Shown here: positions 1 through 9,682 of the stretch, piece after piece
Position numbering within the stretch: position 1 is the first letter of the stretch
How the letters are laid out: each line of letters starts with the position of its first letter
Assembly (NCBI RefSeq): GCF_000182925.2
Contig: NC_026501.1
Span: 7,853,917 to 7,917,916, forward strand
Direction of reading: 5' to 3'
Length of the DNA: 64,000 bases
Origin: Neurospora crassa OR74A
Taxonomy: Eukaryota > Ascomycota > Sordariomycetes > Sordariales > Sordariaceae
Translations under genes and position numbers: made by a program
Notes under the pieces: model-generated
Databases searched by the model: none
Seen by the model: only the letters and a program-made list of their open reading frames with translations
What the model was told of the DNA's origin: nothing

Positions 1-3
1 ACG

Positions 4-2109
4 ATGCTCTGCCGACCTCGGCTGACCAGCCCGGCCTTCAGACGAAGCTTGTTCAAAGCATGGCGAAATTCACAGACCTATAGACCGAGATGCCAGACGG
101 CGAGGTCAATCAGCGGATTGGTAAAGAGTATTGCCCAAGGCCCAACTGACGTAAGTTACTGCTGCCATGATAGTGTAGAAGAGAAGACGGCGAACCCATT
201 GCTGACGACCGGCTCGTAGCCACCATTGCTTCACGACACCATTCCTCAACACTTCGCTTCCGTCGTCTCCCAACATGGTGACCGTCCTGCAGTGATAGCG
301 CGATCGCCAACGGCTATCCCCGATGCCTTCCCGAATCTCGCGCCCGACCAGCTTCCCGAAGCTCTAGAAACGGCCCATACATATGAGGAACTTGATCGGG
401 TATCCAACCGTCTTGCGCATTCCCTACGGTCGCTTGGCGTAAAGAAAGGCGATAGAGTGGCCGTTAGCTTGGGAAACTGCGCAGAATACGCTGCCATCAC
501 TTACGCCGTCTTCAAGCTCGGTGCCATTCTTGTGCCTTTGAATCCGGGATTCAACGCCAAGCAGGTATCTGCTGCCCTGAATCACCTCAACGTTGAGCTT
601 CTGATCATTGGCGCTATTACGGATCTGGCCTACAAACCGTGCCGTGGACGGAGCAACCTCCCGCTTCTTCGGGACATTGTTCCTGATATAGAGTCGGGCA
701 GGATCGAAGCCCCTCATGTGCCATCACTACGAACAGTAGTTGTCCTCGACAACACCCCTTCTCACCCTGCTTCGGAATTTCCACCGCTATCGTCATGCCG
801 GTCACTCATCCCCTTCTCGATTCTGATGGATGGCTCCGGCGCACCTGTAACACCCGATTCACCACTCTGTCCTTCAGAGACTATCAACATCCAATTCACC
901 TCCGGCACGACCTCACACCCAAAGGCCGCCATGCTCACTCACACCGGCATTCTCAACAACGGCGCGCTCATCGCCAACCGCATGGGTCTCGAGCCCACCG
1001 ACAGCATGGTCGTTCCTCCTCCGCTCTTCCACTGTTTTGGGTGCATTCTAGGTTACATGGCCACAGCAACCACTGGCGCCGCCATCCTCTTTCCAAGTCC
1101 AGCCTTCGATCCACTAGCCTCTCTTCGCATGGCCGCCGACCACAAGGCTACCGGTCTCTACGGCGTGGCCACCATGTTTGTGGCCATGCTCGAGCTCATC
1201 GGGGCGCAGTCACATCTCTCCGATCCGCTCATACCACTCAAGGACATCGAGGACTTTCCCAACCACCTGCGCAAGGGTATTGCGGCTGGCAGCTCCGTTC
1301 CCGAGAGTCTGATGCGCAGGCTCTACGCAAAGATTGGTCTGCAGGACTTGGTGATCTGCTACGGCATGACGGAGACCAGCCCCGTGAGCCTCATGACAGC
1401 GCCCTCAGACCCGTTCGAGAAGCGCACCGCTTCCGTCGGCAAGGCGATGCCACACACCAAAGTTAAGATCGTCGACCCCCTGGACAGGACGCGAATCTTG
1501 CCCATTGGCGAACGCGGCGAGCTTGCTTCGGCAGGATATTTGGTCATGAAGGGCTACTGGGGCGACCCAGAGCAGACAGCAGAAGTCATGATTACCGAGC
1601 CTGACAACGACGGAAGCGGCTCGAGCACGACATGGATGTATACAGGCGACGAGGCCAGCATGGACTCGGACGGCTACGTGGAGATCACGGGCCGCATCAA
1701 GGATCTGATCATCCGCGGCGGTGAGAACATCCACCCACTCGAGATCGAGAACTGTCTGTTCCAGCATCCGTTGATTGCCGAGGCCAGCGTCGTCGGCGTG
1801 GCGGACGAGAAGCTGGGTGAGAGCGTGGGCGCTTTCATTATTGTTCACAAAGACGTCGAGCCTGTCGAGGGCGAAGGTGGGGGAGGGGATGTGCTCTCGC
1901 TGGAGAGCACGGCGAAGGGACGTAGTGAGGGGAAGAAGACACTGACGAGACGTGAGATCAGGGAGTGGGTTGCTAAGCATCTGTCTCAGCATATGGTGCC
2001 TAAGCACGTGTTCTGGGTGGATGAATATCCGAAGACGGCGAGTGGGAAGATACAGAAGTTCAAGTTGAGGGATCTGGCGAAGACGTTGATTGCGGAGAAC
2101 AAGGGCTGA
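4..2109 (+). CDS. Mitochondrial ACSF2-type acyl-CoA synthetase, two exons
   Basis: An AMP-forming ligase that activates a carboxylic acid to acyl-AMP and then acyl-CoA; the substrate cannot be read from sequence. Exon 1 is 4-150 and exon 2 is 220-2109; the intron has donor GTAAGT, branch CTGAC and acceptor TAG, and joining gives 678 residues reading through TDPPLLHDTIPQHF. Adenylation-domain motifs appear in order: FTSGTTSHPKAA (about 275-286, phosphate loop), YGMTETSP (about 430), YTGDEASMDSDGY, GRIKDLIIRGGENI, and TASGKIQK near 660 with the catalytic lysine. The first 35 residues are Arg/Ser-rich and lack acidic residues, like a mitochondrial presequence. The start is uncertain because the window begins only 3 bases upstream, so an earlier exon is possible. 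Family is secure; medium-chain substrate is inference from ACSF2 similarity. Confidence 0.9.
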
Positions 2110-3990
2110 TTTTTGGTAATAAGTGTGATGGTTGTGGTGGTTTAGCGGCTGAGTGTCAAAGGAGCATTGTGGCGTTGATCATTGGGTTTCTTGTGGTAGG
2201 CGACAGTGGTAATGGTATTTGGAAAGAGATGAAACGTTGTATCGAGTGGCTTGAGAGCTAATTCAGATATGCAGAGTACTTCACTTTGCTTTCTTTGTGT
2301 ACAGAGCTTCCGGTAAGAGTTCGAGATTGGCGAGAGCCTGGCTTGGGGATAACGAGCAGAGCACGTTATCCTTGAGCAGCCACCCCTACACGCATTTCAC
2401 GAGATGCAGAACCTCGTGTTCTCACTGAAGCCCTCCCAACTGCAACGAGACTCATCACCTGCTCATAACCTCCAATCCAGGTTGGTAGAGCGTAATGATC
2501 GTATTCGAATATTAGACGGTACTTACAGGGGGCACGGCTCTCGCTAACTTCGCTCGGTAATCGGTAGCCACTGGCGTATTTTTAGATAATCCTTCGCTCT
2601 TTCCCCAAGACACCAACCCGGGGTCTGATGGTTGGTTGCCAGTCACTCCACACTCCTCGATATGGGCACTGCGGTTCACTGCAGTTGGAATGGCTGCGGC
2701 TGAACCGGAGTAAGCTGAATTGGGGATTTTGCGGGGAAGTTGGTGTGGACAATGTTCTCGTTCGGAGATATTCCTCATAAGGTATGACAAGGCAAGGGAA
2801 GCAGCAGTCAACCGGTGGTCAGCATACCACGCCACATAAGCAGGTGAACACTAGCCTTACGTGAACGGCAATGGCGGCAACTAAGGTACCCCGGATTTGA
2901 AAACAAGGTGATGGAAGGTTGCGTCTCGTAGAGTGGATGGATAACGGGCTGATGGATAAATGGATTGCTGAGTAGATACTTAATCGATAAGGTGGCTTGA
3001 GAAATATTTGAAAAAATCGTTAAATGGAGGTCATGTGCGGCCGTATACAGGCCGAATCAGAGTATGAGTAGATTATGATAGGTCCAGATCCCATCTCATA
3101 TGGGAACAGTTCTGCGTATAAGATATCCCGTCACTTGAGCTTTTGTGTTTCAATTGAGAGTTCTGCTTCCTTAGGTCTACCTAGAATACTTGATGGTCTT
3201 GAAACTTCCCAACATGGGTGAAGTTACCCTAGTAGAGTTCATTGAGTATTAGAGGTATTTCAGCAGCAGTGGAGTGATCTTACTATGCTCCTTCCTGCGC
3301 CAGCGTACGTAAGAAGGTTTACTGCCGCAAGCCTCGTACTGTTATATACGAGGTAATGTGAAGAGGCAAAAGCAAAAGAAACATTACATGAGACTTATTC
3401 TTCGGCTATTATTGTCCTCCAAGCCATTTTGGGTTTCAAGAACCGACAATCCTTCCGTAAGATTCTGATCATATTGTCTTTCATGGAGGGTTGTTCGTCC
3501 GCCCCTCACCGCCACGCCACCTTCTCGTCATGAGTACGAAAGATGAAAATAGACTCAAATTTCTCGGTGACAATGGGGCCGGAAGAGGGTGGGAGTAGGA
3601 GTGGGAGCGGGAGTGGGACGTCTTCGAGAGTCGGGAGCCTGTGTCGTTCGTGTCGAGGATGGGTGCGTAGAGGAATACCTAGGTTGTAGCCGCGTGTTTC
3701 TTGTTACGCCCTCGCTTTCTCTTCGTAACCTTTGGAACATCCGGTTAAGTTCAACACGAGAAGCTGAGCCGCAAAGACCAGAAACCCTGAACCTTCTCAA
3801 CATCAGCTGCTCACTTGAAACTGACTGAGGGAGGGGCATTTAAAGTCACGGTCTGCCTCCTCCCATCTTACCACTTTGCCCTCATCAACAACATCATCCA
3901 CCTCAGTCATCAAACCAAACTTAAGAAAAGGTCTCCAAGCAAACAACAGCTGAAAATCTTCAACCAAACGCTACCTCACAAAAAATCGAA
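2110..3990. other. Intergenic region, no supported gene
   Basis: A 1.9-kb spacer between the acyl-CoA synthetase and the small secreted protein. Open frames on either strand are short and show no recognisable motif or splice-consistent extension. The last 130 bases are C/A/T-rich with CATCA-type runs, typical of a fungal 5' leader for the gene at 3991. Confidence 0.6.
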
Positions 3991-4340
3991 ATGAAGTTCA
4001 TCACCGCCATCCTCACCCTCGCTGCCGTGGCCGTCGCCAGTCCCACCGGCACAAACCCCCCTCAGTGCACGCCGGCCACCTACTCGTGCGCCAAGAACCC
4101 TAACACCCACGCCGAGGGTTGGCAGGTCTGCGATGTCGACAGCAAGTGGGTGGTAAGTTCACCCTCCACCCTTCTCTCTTGTGTCCCTTCAAGACCCTGT
4201 TCCGCTGAATTGAGAACGACGACTGACATGGTGCTAATGAAAATGGGTACATATAGTACGCCGGTGACTGTCCCCCGAAGACTGTCTGCAAGTTCTTGGA
4301 GGCCAACGGAAGCCCGTATTGCATTCCTGCTACGTGGTAA
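3991..4340 (+). CDS. Small secreted cysteine-rich protein, two exons
   Basis: Exon 1 (3991-4152) ends in frame at GTG followed by GTAAGT. Intron 4153-4256 carries a GCTAATGA branch site and TAG acceptor. Exon 2 (4257-4340) gives YAGDCPPKTVCKF and ends PYCIPATW-stop. The product is 81 residues: a signal peptide of about 17 residues (MKFITAILTLAAVAVAS), then a short mature domain with six cysteines (QC, SC, VC, DC, VC, YC) and conserved-looking GWQVCD, WVYAGDCP and NGSPYC blocks. Six cysteines suggest three disulfides. I recall the W-x-VC...W-x-x-AGxC...GxPYC pattern from secreted sordariomycete proteins of unknown function; a surface, carbohydrate-binding or effector-like role is inference. 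Reading through the intron instead gives a different, longer tail without the cysteines, so the spliced model is preferred. Confidence 0.85.
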
Positions 4341-4718
4341 AGCGGGGGATGGATGGAGGTTGAAACTCGAGAGATGGGAGTCGAGTGGCGGGTATCCCGC
4401 GTAGGACGAAGTTGGGTTGGAATCGGGTGTTATTTCTCACGACACTCCTTTAACTTGAGTTGAAGTTTAGGAAGTTGAGTATGGATGTGTATGGGGGGGA
4501 CTTGTAAATACCTGGTTCATTCACTCCTTATGATTGATCAGGAAACAATCATTCTCTGATACTGCATGAATCACTTCGCCATAGTGGAGGAAGGCATGAG
4601 GTAAACTGCCACGCTGGGTTATCAAGACACCTTCTCAAAGTGGCCTTGAACTATCGTATTTGATTCCTTCTACCATCCCTTGTGAGCTTTCATCTGCCCA
4701 ACAACCTCCAGAGACATT
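4341..4718. other. Convergent intergenic spacer
   Basis: A 378-base gap between two converging genes. It should hold the 3' UTRs of the secreted protein and of the dehydrogenase; I see no other feature. Confidence 0.6.
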
Positions 4719-5507
4719 TTACGCAACAGGCCAATTTTTGTTGAAAACAACGCAAGAACCGTTCGACACGGGCGCAATATCGCTCTGCGACAAGAAGAGG
4801 CAGTACTTGGCAATGGACTCTAGAGGGGTATCGTTCTTGCCCGGTTCAAAGGGCGATTGGTTGGCCATGACCTTCTGATACATTTCCATGTGCATGCCTT
4901 TGGCAAAGGAATCGACAATATTAGTGCCGGTCAGGCCGCCCAGCAGCAAAGCCATGGTGTAGATGCCTTTGTCGGCGTAGAAGCCGGCCGTGTTCTTGGT
5001 TAGCGCCATGATGCCGGCCTTGGAAACGGTGTAGGCGGCGCCGGACTGGAAGCCCATGTAGCTGGCGTTGGAGCCAATGTTGATGATGATGCCTCCGGCT
5101 TGCTTCTGCTTCTCGAATTGCTTCACCGCGGCCTTGGTGGTGAGGAAAGGACCGGTAAGGTTGATGGCCATGACGCGGTCCCAAAGCTCCTTGGAGCAGT
5201 CGCCAGCCGGGGAAAAGTCATCCATGATGGCCGCATTGTTGACAAGGACGTCGAGGCGGCCGAACTTGGCGACGGAAGCGTCGATGAGCTCCTGGACCGC
5301 AGCCTCATTGGACACGTCGGTTTGCTTGATAAGGAAGCGGTCGGCATAGGTCCTGGTCCACTCCTCCTCGACAGCCGAATTACGCTGCTGGTTGACATCG
5401 CAGATGATAACGTTGGCGCCAGCAGCGAGGAAGGTCTCAGCAATCACCTTGCCGAGACCACCGGCGGCGCCGGTAGCGAGAACAGTCTTGCCCTGAGCGG
5501 AGGACAT
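4719..5507 (-). CDS. Short-chain dehydrogenase/reductase, classical type
   Basis: Single exon, 262 residues, about the usual length for classical SDR enzymes. Features visible: TGAAGGLG nucleotide-binding loop (12-19, TGxxxGxG), CDV at the end of beta-2 (D37, which usually favours NAD(H)), NNAAI (90-94, normally NNAG), and the catalytic set S146, Y159, K163 (YTVSK). It catalyses NAD(P)-dependent alcohol/ketone oxidoreduction, but the substrate is not predictable. After the YxxxK helix the usual PG-x-x-x-T motif is replaced by LLLGGLTGTNIVDS, suggesting a divergent substrate loop. No targeting signal is obvious, so it is probably cytosolic. Start at 5507 is the first in-frame ATG (MSSAQGKTVLATG). 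It is convergent with the secreted-protein gene. Confidence 0.9.
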   Translation of the reverse strand: MSSAQGKTVLATGAAGGLGKVIAETFLAAGANVIICDVNQQRNSAVEEEWTRTYADRFLIKQTDVSNEAAVQELIDASVAKFGRLDVLVNNAAIMDDFSPAGDCSKELWDRVMAINLTGPFLTTKAAVKQFEKQKQAGGIIINIGSNASYMGFQSGAAYTVSKAGIMALTKNTAGFYADKGIYTMALLLGGLTGTNIVDSFAKGMHMEMYQKVMANQSPFEPGKNDTPLESIAKYCLFLSQSDIAPVSNGSCVVFNKNWPVA

Positions 5508-6905
5508 CTTGCTTGCAATGATATGTTAGGAACTATGTAGAGAGTTAGTCTTGGTGAATCAAAGATACGGTTCAGGTGGCCACTCACTGGTGATTTATAA
5601 GAACGGTGATGGCCATAAGAAAGTAATTAATGATATGAAATACAGACAAGTTAGAAGAGGACACCAGGGCATTCTTGTACTCGAGGCTAAAGAGCCGACG
5701 CACCATAACGATGCCGTGGTAGACCTGCCGAATTTCTCTCCTGCCAAGTCCGTGGGGTTTGGAGATGGTGGGACGGTGAATCTTGGAGTGATAAACGAAT
5801 ACGCTCAAGTCTACATGATGGTGCTATACCTCTAGTGTAAAACTCTAGAACAAAACTTATCGTGGTGGTTCACAACACCCTAATGAAAGCCCTCGACTTG
5901 GCCACCCCTTCTTTACGATGTTACTCGTTTCGCTCCGGCGGCCGTGCTTCACCGTTCTTTCCATACTAGAAGGGAAATGAGCAGGCGAGTCTGAACCATA
6001 GGATAACCAAGCATCATCTGTTTATTTTGGGTATTGAGTATCCGGAAGACAAGATGAGACGTACCATTCACGCCTTAGTAACCAAGCCATTACTCTTGGC
6101 GCTAAGTTACAAAGTCACTCCTTTATTGATGCTTCTTCATAACTTTACGAAGAGGAACTGCAACGAAATGCTGGATGAACCAGTAAACGCAGCGCGCCCA
6201 GTAGCCGGCTTTTTGGGTGCAAAGCTCTATACTGGGTTGTGGTGAGGTTGAATGCAGCGGCCGGAAGAGAAGTTGGGACTTAGGGTTTTTGCTTGGGCGT
6301 GTGGAGTTCTGCTGGTAAGTTCAAAAGGTACGTATCATCTTGTCTTCCGGATATGCACTCCCTTATTTTGGGTACCACAGACCCCTTCGTGCTGGCGTTG
6401 TCCGCTTCATTACGGTCTCAGAGGAAACTGAAACCGAGCTTCAACATGTGTAAGTGATAAAGGATTCTTATCCGTATTCGCATTCGGGATGGTGGAGAGG
6501 CCGAGTGCCTTGAAATTGGTGAAACCCGACCTTCCACCTCAAGGTCCAATTAATGTGGTCCACGGAAGTCTCCACGACGACGGGAAATGTTCGGAGTGGG
6601 ATTGACTCGGAAGATGCCAAGGCACAAGTATTTGGGAACCTCGATGGCTGACCCCTGACTATCTGGGGCAGGCAGATGGAATTCTCCGCTTTTACTGGCG
6701 CTAGGCGCTTGGCGTTGCAGCAGCGGGATGACGTCGTCCGAATCTGGGGCTCCAAATTTTCTGGAGACGGATTAGCGCGCGATAAGGTCACGATAACAAG
6801 AGGGCCGCAATCTTTCCTGTGATTCCCCAAACACGAGAGCTGTTGATCGGTGCCACGATATACCGATAATCCGAGTCTCGATCGATGAGACACCCATAAC
6901 ACAAC
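5508..6905. other. Divergent intergenic region containing an inverted-repeat element
   Basis: Shared upstream region between the minus-strand dehydrogenase (start 5507) and the plus-strand Tcd-type gene (start 6906). Open frames here are short and unconvincing. It contains the palindromic element annotated at 6022-6374. Confidence 0.6.
6022..6374. repeat. Inverted-repeat element with flanking 12-bp direct repeats (MITE-like)
   Basis: A 25-bp arm at 6041-6065 is repeated in inverted orientation at 6327-6351 with one mismatch (arms begin TCCGGAAGACAAGAT). Outside the arms an identical 12-bp word, TTATTTTGGGTA, lies in direct orientation at 6022-6033 and 6363-6374. About 260 bp lie between the arms, with no coding potential I can support. 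The pattern of inverted arms flanked by a direct repeat is what a non-autonomous DNA transposon with a target duplication would leave, but the direct repeats are separated from the arms by 7 and 11 bases, so the true termini are uncertain. A regulatory palindrome is the alternative. Confidence 0.55.
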
Positions 6906-8602
6906 ATGTCGTCCTTTCTGTCCAATTCATCAAATCAATCGAAGCTCCAGCTTGCGACAGTTGCCCTCGCCTCTGCGGCTGTTACTGCTGGCGCGATTTA
7001 CGGATACCAGCAATCTCGTCACGGCGAGCGCCTCAATCGCCTCAAGAAGTCGATCCCCAACCCAGCTGGCGATGCTGAGCCCGAATTGCAGAGGGTATGC
7101 CAGATACCCCATCATTGAGACGAATTATCTAGCCATTGGAACGCACATACTAACGGCGCCCTGCTTGCTGGTCTTCCTAGGTAACCCGCCAAGGTCCCGT
7201 CCCCAAGCTCGACAAAGAAGATGAACACAACCAAGCCCTCGCCCACCGAGCCCAAAATGGCGACTTCGACGACGAACTGATCCTCGAGCAACTAGCCCGT
7301 AACCGTGTCTTCCTCGGCGACGAAGGGCTCGCCAAGTTGCGCAACTCCTTCGTCGTCATCGTTGGTTGCGGCGGAGTTGGCTCGCACGCCGCCACCACGC
7401 TCGCCCGCTCCGGCGTTTCCAAGCTGCGCCTCATCGACTTCGACCAGGTTACGCTCAGCTCGCTCAACCGGCACGCTGTCGCCACGCTCGCCGACGTCGG
7501 TATACCCAAGGTGCAATGCCTGCAGCGCCGGCTGATTGCCATCACACCGTGGGTGCGGTTCGACCTGCGCCTGCAAAAGTTCGACGGGTCGGTCGCTCCC
7601 GAATTGCTCGGTGCGTGGGAAAAGGACGGGCAGATGCCTGACTTCGTCATCGACGCCATCGACAACATCGACTCGAAGGTCGAGCTGCTCAAGTACTGCT
7701 ACGACAACAATCTCCCCGTTATTTCGTCCATGGGCGCCGGCACCAAGAGCGACCCAACGAGGATCATGGTTGGTGACATTGGCACCAGCACGGACGACGG
7801 ACTCTCGCGCGCTACCAGGCGCCGCCTGAAGCTCCTCGGTGTCACCAGCGGCATTCCCGTGGTGTACTCGACTGAGAAGATGGGCGAGGGCAAGGCGGCG
7901 CTTCTGCCATTGCCCGAGGAGGAGTTCAAGAAGGGCGATGTCGGCGACTTGGCGGCGCTGCCCGATTTCCGCGTGCGTATCCTACCTGTGTTGGGAACCA
8001 TGCCGGCGGTTTTCGGATATACAGTTGCGAACCATGTCATTCTCAAGATCTCTGGTAAGTTCATTGAGCAATCATTCCTCCCACCCTCCCCACAACATGA
8101 CTCGCTCATGACTTACCGTATGTTTCTCCCAGGTTATCCCCTCGACTACATTCCCCAAAAGGGCCGTGACAAGATGTACGACGGCATCCAAGCCTTCGTT
8201 CAGGCCAGTGAAGAAAAGATCATCCGCGCCGTGACCGGCGGTCCCCGTGAGCTCTGCATTGGGTTGAAGGTGCCCATCCAGCCCTGCGAGGTCTCGTTTC
8301 TTGTCGAAGATATCTACAAGGCCAAGAGCGCCGTCACCGGCCTCCCCACGAAACTAGTCCTGATCAGGTGGCAGAAGCCTACCCGGGACATCCTCATCAG
8401 GATAGGTGAGGGTGCGGACGAACAAAAGTCGTCGGATCTGAAACTGTCGGAGCTCGTCTGCATGACCAAGGATGAGGCGACGAGACACCAGAGGGAGGTG
8501 TTGCTGGGCGAGAAGACGCTCGAGGAGCTCTACGACGCTGAAATCATCGAGAAAGTGGCAAAGAGACAAGAGGAGATTAAGCTGTATGAGAAGTACAGAT
8601 GA
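6906..8602 (+). CDS. Tcd1/Tcd2-type tRNA threonylcarbamoyladenosine dehydratase, three exons
   Basis: ThiF/E1-like enzyme that cyclises t6A37 of tRNA to ct6A with ATP. Exons are 6906-7094, 7181-8054 and 8133-8602 (510 residues). The first junction joins ELQR to VTRQGP (branch ACTAAC). Intron 2 (78 nt) is a multiple of three with no stop and is inferred from GTAAGT, an AG acceptor, and the restored KISGYPLDYIP block; retention would insert 26 residues. Domain order: an N-terminal membrane segment (about 15-35), matching the outer-mitochondrial-membrane location of the yeast proteins; RNRVFLGDEG; the ATP-binding loop VGCGGVGS (124-131); DFDQV; SSLNRHA; and DAIDNIDSK. The C-terminal third is fungal Tcd-like (KGRDKMYDGIQAF). 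A possible AATAAA 3' signal lies at 8721-8726. Yeast has two paralogues and I cannot say which this matches. Confidence 0.92.
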
Positions 8603-9682
8603 TTCTCTTGGTCTTGTAAAACTTAAATGGCCTGTTAAGGTCAAATGGTCGATTTTTTTTATCGTTTTGATTGCCGGCGTCCAAAAGTCTCATCGCAGAG
8701 GTCCAAAAAGATGTTTTGACAATAAAATGCGGCCTGGAGTCAAAGACATCCCGAAAGAGGTCTTTTGAACAAAACAGTTTGCATGCTGCCTCACTTGATT
8801 GGCAGTTAGATCACGATCTTTTTGGAGCGTACCTTTTGTCTCTCAAATGAGGTATCTGCCCATTAGAACAAAGAAAAGCTACTTGAACAAGAATTTGTTT
8901 AAAGAACGGAGATGAATGGGAGAAGAACTAGTCGCTCCTATGGTAGCCGCTTGCAGTGTGCCGATGTCGAGATCCCTACTATGGATATGGTGCTTGTGCT
9001 GTCGATGCCAGCCGACTTGATAAAAGGCAACAATGTACCACCTCCTGACGACGAAGGCACCACTAAGGAGGAAATGGTGTACTTGAACTTAGTACTTGGA
9101 AAAAAACAAACAGTTCTTGAAGAAGCAGAGCTTCCATGATATTCTTCCTTGAAGATAACCATCAAGCAAGTGCTGCAAATTTCTTTCTGGGCCACTGCAC
9201 TGAGGGGACGAAAAACTCCCAAGAGAAGATTAGAGGAATACTTGAACCACACTGTGAACCATTGAAGCAAGATTCATAACAGAAGTGCACTTGCGCTTCT
9301 TGAAAGCAAAAAAGCAAATACCTCGAAAACAAACAAGAAAGAAAAGGAAACAAATCAAGGATGCACTACATTTGCCTAAGCCCTTAATGGCATTTCAGAG
9401 TTGGGAGCCCCAGATTGCCTCAGCAAGCAAGTTGGATTCCGCTACGTGGCTTGTTGTCTGGTTGTCAGACTGTCATTGTCCATCAAGTAGAAACGCCCAC
9501 TACCCTCTGAATACTAATGCCTGTTGTTGTGCTGTGTTCTGTGGTCATTCCGTGGGATTTGCCAGATCCTGGTCGAAAACGAGGTAGCCAGATGTGTCGG
9601 CTCTGACGGAACACGATGTAGTGACCGACCGATCAGGCCACGATACTCAGCGCAAATGAAGTGAGTGACCAGGCCCCCAGGT
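8603..9682. other. Convergent intergenic region
   Basis: About 1.1 kb between the converging Tcd-type and RNA cyclase genes. Apart from AATAAA at 8721 I see no supported feature; the short open frames at 8912-9139 and 9285-9587 are A-rich and lack any recognisable domain. Confidence 0.6.

Noticed and set aside
795-1466. 223-codon frame inside the acyl-CoA synthetase
   Set aside because: Overlapping-frame shadow rich in His/Arg; the main frame has the adenylation motifs.
2512-2835. 107-codon minus-strand frame
   Set aside because: No motif, no splice-consistent extension and composition like surrounding intergenic DNA.
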